Of a stretch of DNA of 8,797 nt, positions 8,187-8,797 are shown piece after piece. The notes under the pieces were generated by a model. It ran no database searches. It was not told the DNA's origin and saw only the letters and a program-made list of their open reading frames with translations. The number at the start of each line of letters is the position of its first letter. The first letter of the stretch is position 1. The translations under genes and the position numbers were made by a program. The DNA comes from CAYRIF01 sp964424205 (lineage in GTDB: Bacteria; Bacteroidota; Bacteroidia; Cytophagales; Cyclobacteriaceae): contig CAYRIF010000153.1 of assembly GCA_964424205.1 (NCBI GenBank), positions 1-8,797 of the forward strand, written 5' to 3'.

Positions 8187-8508
8187 ACTATAAAAAAATT
8201 GTTGTAAGAAATATTCTCTAAAATATTATGTGCGTGTATAGCTATAGATTCCTTTTTCCACGAACTTCTACTGCTGTTAGCTGATGTTATATTCACATAA
8301 CTTGGACGTAAGGTAGAATTATTTTTTTTCTTACACAAGTAATATATTGGTAAAAAATGAAATATTATTATTTATGAATTACATCTTACTGATAATCAAG
8401 TGCTTATATATCTCGCGCGTTAATATTACTTTCATTTATTCAATGCCATTCTAATTACAAATAAGATTATTTAAAGAATTTATTACATTATTCAAGCGTA
8501 TTAATTAC
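8187..8508. other. AT-rich intergenic region, no gene supported
   Basis: This 322-base stretch lies between the edge gene and the TTG start of the barrel gene. It is strongly AT-rich with homopolymer runs (for example T8 near 8322-8329). I saw no convincing rho-independent hairpin after 8509 and no clear Bacteroidota-type promoter (TTTG, then TAnnTTTG about 19 bases on) on the minus strand. The promoter of the three-gene cluster should nevertheless be here, since the gap is the largest in the window. A 10-base palindrome TATAGCTATA sits at 8237-8246, but in such AT-rich DNA it carries little weight. Confidence 0.6.
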
Positions 8509-8797
8509 CTATTTATAGTTACTATCCAGAGTTCCAGCGTAACAACTTGACAAGTACACAAGAAAAATTAGGAAAATTATAATACTGCATTTTGCATAAG
8601 ACATTGGCATTTTCGACATCACCAATAAGTCCCTTATAGATTCAATAGTCACCCTCTTATCATGCAAATACAATTTCACCGCCTCATCAGCATGATTCTT
8701 TATTTCCACCTTCGCTTTGGTTACTTTAACTTCTAGCTGGCTTCGGCTGCATTTGATTTGGAATGAATGGCCTGGGCTTAGTTTTCCATTCATGCTA
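8509..8797 (-). CDS. 3' part of an unidentified gene: possible GH65-like tail joined to a lipoprotein-signal-like segment
   Basis: The frame is open at the right edge and ends at TAG 8511-8509. ATG 8793 gives 94 residues, but the true start may lie outside. Residues 10-52 (SFQIKCSRSQLEVKVTKAKV, then IKNHADEAVKLYLHDKRVTI) show short alternating strands. They resemble the closing beta-domain of GH65 maltose/kojibiose phosphorylases, which typically ends like SFxIxYRGxxLxVxV...VxI. This is a weak family resemblance and the enzyme's active-site region is not in view. From Met59, Met62 or Met64 the frame continues as MSYAKCSIIIFLIFLVYLSSCYAG, a textbook lipoprotein signal with lipobox LSSC (Cys84), and then stops ten residues later. 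Either a GH65 gene has been fused in frame to the remnant of a lipoprotein gene, or a tiny lipoprotein starts inside, or the likeness is chance. It is separated from the downstream operon by 322 bases. Confidence 0.5.
   Translation of the reverse strand, partial: SMNGKLSPGHSFQIKCSRSQLEVKVTKAKVEIKNHADEAVKLYLHDKRVTIESIRDLLVMSKMPMSYAKCSIIIFLIFLVYLSSCYAGTLDSNYK

Noticed and set aside
7843..8193. Plus-strand open frame of 116 codons
   Set aside because: It lies antisense over the N-terminal half of the barrel gene, which has a signal peptide and clear domain structure. The plus-strand product shows no motif or ordered pattern.
8237..8246. Palindrome TATAGCTATA as an operator
   Set aside because: A ten-base AT-rich palindrome is expected by chance in such sequence, and it is not repeated nearby.
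8294..8305. Plus-strand TAACTTGG, close to the Bacteroidota -7 element TAnnTTTG
   Set aside because: It points to the right, where no plus-strand gene exists, and no matching -33 TTTG was found.
8153..8338. Minus-strand open frame of 61 codons overlapping the start of the barrel gene in another frame
   Set aside because: It also starts at TTG, has no recognisable composition or motif, and overlaps the better-supported gene. I considered it as the frameshifted true N-terminus, but it gives no signal peptide.
8440..8508. Rho-independent terminator after the edge gene
   Set aside because: Only weak AT stems (about 4 bp) can be drawn and none is followed by a T run on the minus strand.

Overview
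The window looks like chromosomal DNA of a member of the Bacteroidota, probably a free-living Cytophagales or Flavobacteriia type. The reasons are the low G+C, the near absence of Shine-Dalgarno sequences, signal peptides ending in xxGQ, and above all a pair of secreted RHS/YD-repeat proteins of the kind found across that phylum. One begins with the SPEAS / SNYTGTVNLNIPLY region and the other carries a DUF6443-like region. All genes I can support lie on the minus strand, so transcription runs from high to low coordinates. No tRNA, rRNA, CRISPR array or insertion sequence was seen.

Layout in the direction of transcription. (1) 8797-8509: the 3' end of a gene entering from the right edge. Its first ~52 residues weakly resemble the C-terminal beta-domain of GH65 disaccharide phosphorylases. 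Its last ~36 residues look like a lipoprotein signal peptide, so it may be a fused or decayed end. (2) 8508-8187: 322 bases of AT-rich DNA without a convincing gene. (3) 8186-6912: a 424-residue secreted protein with a charged, partly helical middle and a C-terminal stretch that reads as an eight-stranded outer-membrane beta-barrel. It starts at TTG. (4) 6841-3677: a 1054-residue secreted RHS-family protein with an SpvB-like N-terminal region and only a short YD-repeat tail. (5) 3658-1: an RHS protein of at least 1219 residues, running off the left edge. It has a signal peptide, three fibronectin type III domains, a DUF6443-like region, about eleven YD-like repeats and the RHS core motif around DHLGNVR. 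Its C-terminal tip is outside the window.

Genes 3 to 5 are spaced by 70 and 18 bases and probably form one operon. The two RHS proteins may work as a split pair, analogous to the B and C halves of the toxin-complex cocoon. In that reading the first supplies the SpvB-like half and the second supplies the core and a variable effector tip, both exported by Sec, with the barrel protein a candidate outer-membrane anchor. The domain calls rest on visible motifs. The pairing and anchoring are inference.

Smaller points: a perfect 21-base tandem duplication inside FnIII domain 3, a 13-base direct repeat with a frame-breaking period at the FnIII 2/3 boundary, an A8 tract just after the signal peptide of the last gene, and a visible G+C difference between the two RHS genes.
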